The notes beneath the pieces were generated by a model. The model had not been told where the DNA came from, did no database searches, and worked only from the letters and a program-made list of their open reading frames with translations. Source: Salinisphaera sp. UBA1666 (GTDB taxonomy: Bacteria; Pseudomonadota; Gammaproteobacteria; Nevskiales; Salinisphaeraceae). From it: a stretch of DNA of 9,480 nt. Shown one piece after another: positions 6,903 through 9,480 of the stretch (its first letter is position 1; the number at the start of each line of letters is the position of its first letter). The stretch is from assembly GCA_002320455.1 (NCBI GenBank), contig DCKU01000096.1, positions 1-9,480 of the forward strand. The letters are read 5' to 3'. The translations under genes and the position numbers were made by a program.

Positions 6903-8729
6903 ATGAGCGAGCCCAACGATTTCGACCCGAACCGATATGTCCGCCAGCTCACCAGCCGGCCGGGGGTCTATCGCATGTACGACGCGGCCGGTGAGGTGTT
7001 GTACGTCGGCAAGGCAAAGAACCTCAAGAAACGCGTTTCCAGCTATTTCCTCAGGGCATCGGGCAACGCCAAGACCGAGGCGATGCTCGATCAAGTGGCC
7101 AACATCGAAGTCACGATCACGCACACCGAAGACGATGCGCTGCTGCTCGAGTCCACGCTCATCAAGAAGCACCGCCCGCGTTACAACGTCTACCTGCGCG
7201 ATGACAAGAGTTATCCCTATCTGCTGGTGACCGGGGACAACGACTATCCGCGGGTGGTCTATCACCGCGGCGCGCAGAAGAAGAAAGGCCATTACTTCGG
7301 CCCGTTTCCGAGCTCGGGCGCGGTCAAGAACACCGCCGACACGCTCATGCGCCTGTTTCAACTGCGCAACTGTCGCGACAGCTACTTCGAAAACCGTTCC
7401 AGGCCCTGCCTGCAGTACCAGATCAAGCGTTGCAGCGCGCCGTGCGTGGGCTATATCAGCCAAGAAGACTATGCCCGCGATGTCGCGGACGCGGTCTCTC
7501 TGCTCGAAGGCAAGAACGAGTCGCTCATCAATCGGCTGGTCAGCGACATGGAAGACGCTGCGGCCAAACTGGACTTCGAGACCGCCACGCGGCTACGAGA
7601 AAAGATATCGGCGCTCCGCCGCCTGCAGGCTCAGAACCAGAGCGTGGGGGGCAAGAGCGATTTCGATCTGATCTGCGGCGACATCGACGGTGGCGTCGCG
7701 GCCATGGTGGTGGTCACCGTGCGCGGCGGAATCAATCTCGGTCATAGAAGCTTTTTTCCCAGCGCACCGGCCGGCACCGAAGTGGCCGCTGCGATGGAAG
7801 CGTTCATCAGCCAGTACTACATCGACCGGCCGGTGCCGCCCGAGCTGCTGGTCGATCCGTTGCCTGCCGACGATCAAGCGCTGGCCGATAGTCTGACCCA
7901 GCGCGCCAAGCGCCGTGTGTCGATCAAGACCAATGTGCGCGGTGAGCGGCGCCGATGGCTGGATAACACCCGGGCCACGCTGGCGCAGACTCTGTCGGCC
8001 CAGCTGGCCAGCCGGGCGGGGGTCGAAAAACGCCTGAGCGCGCTGGCGACGGCCTTGAAGCTCGATGAGCCGCCGATGCAGATGGCCTGCTTTGATATCA
8101 GCCACACGCGCGGCGAGAAGACCGTGGCCTCCTGTGTGGTCTTCGAGGCCGGGGCGCCGAACAAGTCAGCCTATCGTCGCTTTAATATCACCGGCATCGA
8201 GCCCGGTGATGACTACGCCGCCATGCGCCAGGCGCTGACCCGGCGGTTCAAGCGGGTACAGGCCGGCGAGGCCAAGCTGCCCGATCTGTTGTTGATCGAC
8301 GGCGGCAAGGGCCAGCTCGGCGTGGCGCGCGAGGTGCTCGACGAGCTGGCCGTTGGCGGGGTTCAGCTGCTTGGCGTGGCCAAGGGCAGCACACGCAAGC
8401 CCGGCCTGGAGCAGTTGTTTCTACCCGGCCACAACAGCCCGCTGATCCTGCCGGCCGATTCGCCCGCACTCCATCTAATCCAGCAGATTCGCGATGAGGC
8501 CCACCGATTTGCCATCGCCGCGCATCGCGGGCAGCGTGGCAAGGCGCGTAGCACGTCGATGCTGGACGAGATCGAAGGCCTGGGGCCCAAGCGGCGAAAG
8601 GCGCTGCTCAAGGCCTTCGGCGGCCCGAAGCAGGTCTCGCGTGCCGGCATTGCGGATTTATCGCGCGTTGAAGGAATCAGTGCCGCGCTGGCCCAGCGCA
8701 TTTATGATCATTTTCACGATACGGCCTGA
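6903..8729 (+). CDS. uvrC: UvrABC excinuclease subunit C
   Basis: Makes the 3' and 5' incisions around DNA lesions in nucleotide excision repair after UvrA/UvrB loading. All 608 residues are present. The GIY-YIG nuclease domain (about 17-95) starts RPGVYRMY, with LYVGKAKNLKKR at 33-44 and an acidic ELST-like site near Glu83. Cys157, Cys169, Cys177 and Cys181 keep the spacing of the four cysteines reported to hold an iron-sulfur cluster in E. coli UvrC. The UVR motif that contacts UvrB is at about 205-240. The RNase H-like 5'-nuclease domain shows Asp398 (CFDISH), Asp466 (LLIDGGKGQ) and His534 (DEAHRFA). Paired helix-hairpin-helix motifs occupy 553-604. ATG 6903 has GAGG only 2 bases away, so initiation may be weak, but an in-frame TGA lies just upstream. 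pgsA follows after 39 bases, the conserved gammaproteobacterial order. Confidence 0.98.
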   Translation: MSEPNDFDPNRYVRQLTSRPGVYRMYDAAGEVLYVGKAKNLKKRVSSYFLRASGNAKTEAMLDQVANIEVTITHTEDDALLLESTLIKKHRPRYNVYLRDDKSYPYLLVTGDNDYPRVVYHRGAQKKKGHYFGPFPSSGAVKNTADTLMRLFQLRNCRDSYFENRSRPCLQYQIKRCSAPCVGYISQEDYARDVADAVSLLEGKNESLINRLVSDMEDAAAKLDFETATRLREKISALRRLQAQNQSVGGKSDFDLICGDIDGGVAAMVVVTVRGGINLGHRSFFPSAPAGTEVAAAMEAFISQYYIDRPVPPELLVDPLPADDQALADSLTQRAKRRVSIKTNVRGERRRWLDNTRATLAQTLSAQLASRAGVEKRLSALATALKLDEPPMQMACFDISHTRGEKTVASCVVFEAGAPNKSAYRRFNITGIEPGDDYAAMRQALTRRFKRVQAGEAKLPDLLLIDGGKGQLGVAREVLDELAVGGVQLLGVAKGSTRKPGLEQLFLPGHNSPLILPADSPALHLIQQIRDEAHRFAIAAHRGQRGKARSTSMLDEIEGLGPKRRKALLKAFGGPKQVSRAGIADLSRVEGISAALAQRIYDHFHDTA

Positions 8730-8754
8730 TCGGCTGGCGTATCGATCACCCATC

Positions 8755-8771
8755 ACGCGAGGCGCGTCTTG
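8755..8771 (+). promoter_or_regulatory. Ribosome-binding site and TTG start of pgsA, with small stem
   Basis: GAGG (8759-8762) lies 6 bases before TTG 8769-8771 and fixes the pgsA start. ACGCG (8755-8759) and CGCGT (8763-8767) are complementary around the loop AGG, so most of the Shine-Dalgarno sequence would be displayed in a 3-base loop. The site is decisive for the start; the stem's role is speculative. Confidence 0.55.
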
Positions 8772-9335
8772 AATCTGCCCACCTGGTTGACCCTGTTCCG
8801 CTTGTTGCTGATCCCGTTCGTGGTGGGGCTGCTGTTCGTTCGCATGCCCGGGTTCAACAGCGTTGCCGCCGTCTTGTTTGGTATCGCGCTTGCCACCGAC
8901 TGGCTCGACGGTTATCTGGCACGGCGCTGGAACCAGACCTCGGACTTTGGCGCGTTTCTGGACCCGGTGGCCGACAAACTCATCGTCTGCGGGGTGTTGG
9001 TCATGCTGACCTACCGGGCGCCGGTGTTCTACGTGGCGTTGCCGGCGGCGATCATCGTGGGGCGGGAGCTGACCGTATCGGCGCTGCGCGAGTGGATGGC
9101 CGAGCTGGGCGAGCGTGGCATCGTCGCGGTGGGCTCGCTTGGCAAGTACAAGACCGCGCTACAGATGCTGGCGATCTTTTTGATGCTGTTCGACCTGTTT
9201 GAGCGTGGCCTCGTCTTTCAGATCGGCTGCGTGGCGCTGGCTGTATCGGCGGCCATCACGTTGTGGTCGATGGTGTTGTATCTGAAACAAGCCTGGCCGC
9301 GTCTGACTCAGGGTCAGCGGTCGATCGATCTTTAA
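8769..9335 (+). CDS. pgsA: CDP-diacylglycerol--glycerol-3-phosphate 3-phosphatidyltransferase
   Basis: Transfers the phosphatidyl group from CDP-diacylglycerol to glycerol 3-phosphate, giving phosphatidylglycerol phosphate, the committed step to phosphatidylglycerol and cardiolipin in the inner membrane. The CDP-alcohol phosphotransferase motif is complete: Asp44, Asp47-Gly48, Ala51-Arg52, Gly61, Asp65 and Asp69, with spacing DX2DGX2ARX8GX3DX3D. The 188 residues match PgsA length, with helices at about 8-25, 31-48, 70-90, 128-143 and 150-172. The N-terminus NLPTWLTLFRLLLIP is typical (E. coli: NIPTLLTLFR). The start codon is TTG, supported by GAGG 6 bases upstream; no ATG lies before the conserved N-terminus. 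Likely cotranscribed with uvrC and followed by a tRNA-Gly gene, as in enterobacteria and pseudomonads. Confidence 0.97.
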   Translation: MNLPTWLTLFRLLLIPFVVGLLFVRMPGFNSVAAVLFGIALATDWLDGYLARRWNQTSDFGAFLDPVADKLIVCGVLVMLTYRAPVFYVALPAAIIVGRELTVSALREWMAELGERGIVAVGSLGKYKTALQMLAIFLMLFDLFERGLVFQIGCVALAVSAAITLWSMVLYLKQAWPRLTQGQRSIDL

Positions 9336-9395
9336 GGGTCACGTATCAGTCGGAACACCCGGCGGGGCCTTATTCCGAGCCCCATACAAGCGATC
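9336..9395 (+). other. Intergenic stretch after pgsA with possible hairpins
   Basis: No gene is visible here. GGGGC (9364-9368) can pair with GCCCC (9379-9383) around a 10-base loop, and TCGGAA (9350-9355) can pair with TTCCGA (9373-9378); these two options exclude each other. The T-run at 9400 begins 16 bases after the first stem, too far for a standard intrinsic terminator. The end of the pgsA transcript is not clearly marked. Confidence 0.3.
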
Positions 9396-9445
9396 ACAAT
9401 TTTTTTGTCATCATTGCTTGACCGGTGTTCCGAGATCTCTATAAT
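9396..9445 (+). promoter_or_regulatory. Strong sigma-70 promoter of the tRNA-Gly gene
   Basis: TTGACC (9418-9423) and a perfect TATAAT (9440-9445) are 16 bp apart. The stretch 9396-9417, including seven T at 9400-9406, is AT-rich in an otherwise GC-rich sequence and sits where an UP element contacts the RNA polymerase alpha subunits. A GC-rich discriminator (GCGCACTC, 9446-9453) follows, as in stringently controlled stable-RNA promoters. Transcription would start near 9452, leaving a 5' leader of only several bases before the tRNA at 9459. Confidence 0.88.
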
Positions 9446-9458
9446 GCGCACTCACAAG

Positions 9459-9480
9459 GCGGGAATAGCTCAGTGGTAGA
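9459..9480 (+). tRNA. tRNA-Gly, 5' end only (probably GCC anticodon)
   Basis: GCGGGAATAGCTCAGTGGTA from 9459 is the 5' end of a bacterial tRNA-Gly: acceptor strand GCGGGAA, the UA at positions 8-9, and the D-arm AGCTC with the GG-containing loop. The window stops in the D-arm, so the anticodon is not visible; GCC is inferred from the match to E. coli glyW-type sequences and the uvrC-pgsA-glyW gene order. The consensus promoter upstream supports it. Confidence 0.88.

Noticed and set aside
9364..9406. Intrinsic terminator made of the GGGGC/GCCCC stem and the T-run
   Set aside because: The T-run begins 16 bases after the stem, too far for standard termination; it fits better as part of the UP element of the tRNA promoter.

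Overview
The window looks like chromosomal core DNA of a GC-rich gammaproteobacterium. The order uvrC, pgsA, tRNA-Gly at the right end is a classic gammaproteobacterial arrangement. FumC, DsbB, RraA and a Nu/Ure2-type glutathione transferase fit a free-living aerobe. A BCCT-family carrier hints at a halotolerant or marine lifestyle, but that is inference, and I cannot name a genus from the sequence. I see no insertion sequences, phage genes, integrases, CRISPR arrays, toxin-antitoxin pairs or other mobile-element signs.

Left part (1-2757): the window opens inside a class II fumarase gene (fumC), whose first complete codon encodes the likely catalytic histidine. The gene ends at a perfect 12-bp hairpin. 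A small four-helix membrane protein follows on the plus strand and converges on a minus-strand helical protein that I tentatively place with DUF6918. A 91-bp divergent gap then leads to a plus-strand pair: a RimJ-type GNAT acetyltransferase and a 96-residue membrane protein. The pair ends at a GC-rich hairpin shared with the convergent neighbour.

Middle (2758-5187): two minus-strand genes, a sodium-coupled-looking BCCT transporter and a glutathione S-transferase. The 52-bp gap between them holds a 12-bp stem that ends exactly at the transferase start codon. The transporter diverges from dsbB, and the gap between these two contains a 15-bp palindrome.

Right part (5188-9480): a co-directional plus-strand run of dsbB, rraA, a family-5 uracil-DNA glycosylase, uvrC and pgsA. 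Gaps are short or the genes overlap. The run joins periplasmic disulfide-bond formation, an RraA-fold protein, two DNA-repair enzymes (base excision and nucleotide excision) and phosphatidylglycerol synthesis. After pgsA comes a strong stable-RNA promoter (AT-rich upstream element, TTGACC, 16 bp, TATAAT, GC-rich discriminator) driving a tRNA-Gly gene cut off by the window edge.

I found no clearly new multi-gene system. The points most worth a second look are small: the unusual initiation region of the glycosylase gene (TTG deep inside rraA, or an AUA overlapping the rraA stop behind a good ribosome-binding site), an RraA that keeps the D-X20-R-D aldolase motif, a substituted tryptophan box in the BCCT carrier, and a hairpin abutting the glutathione transferase start codon.
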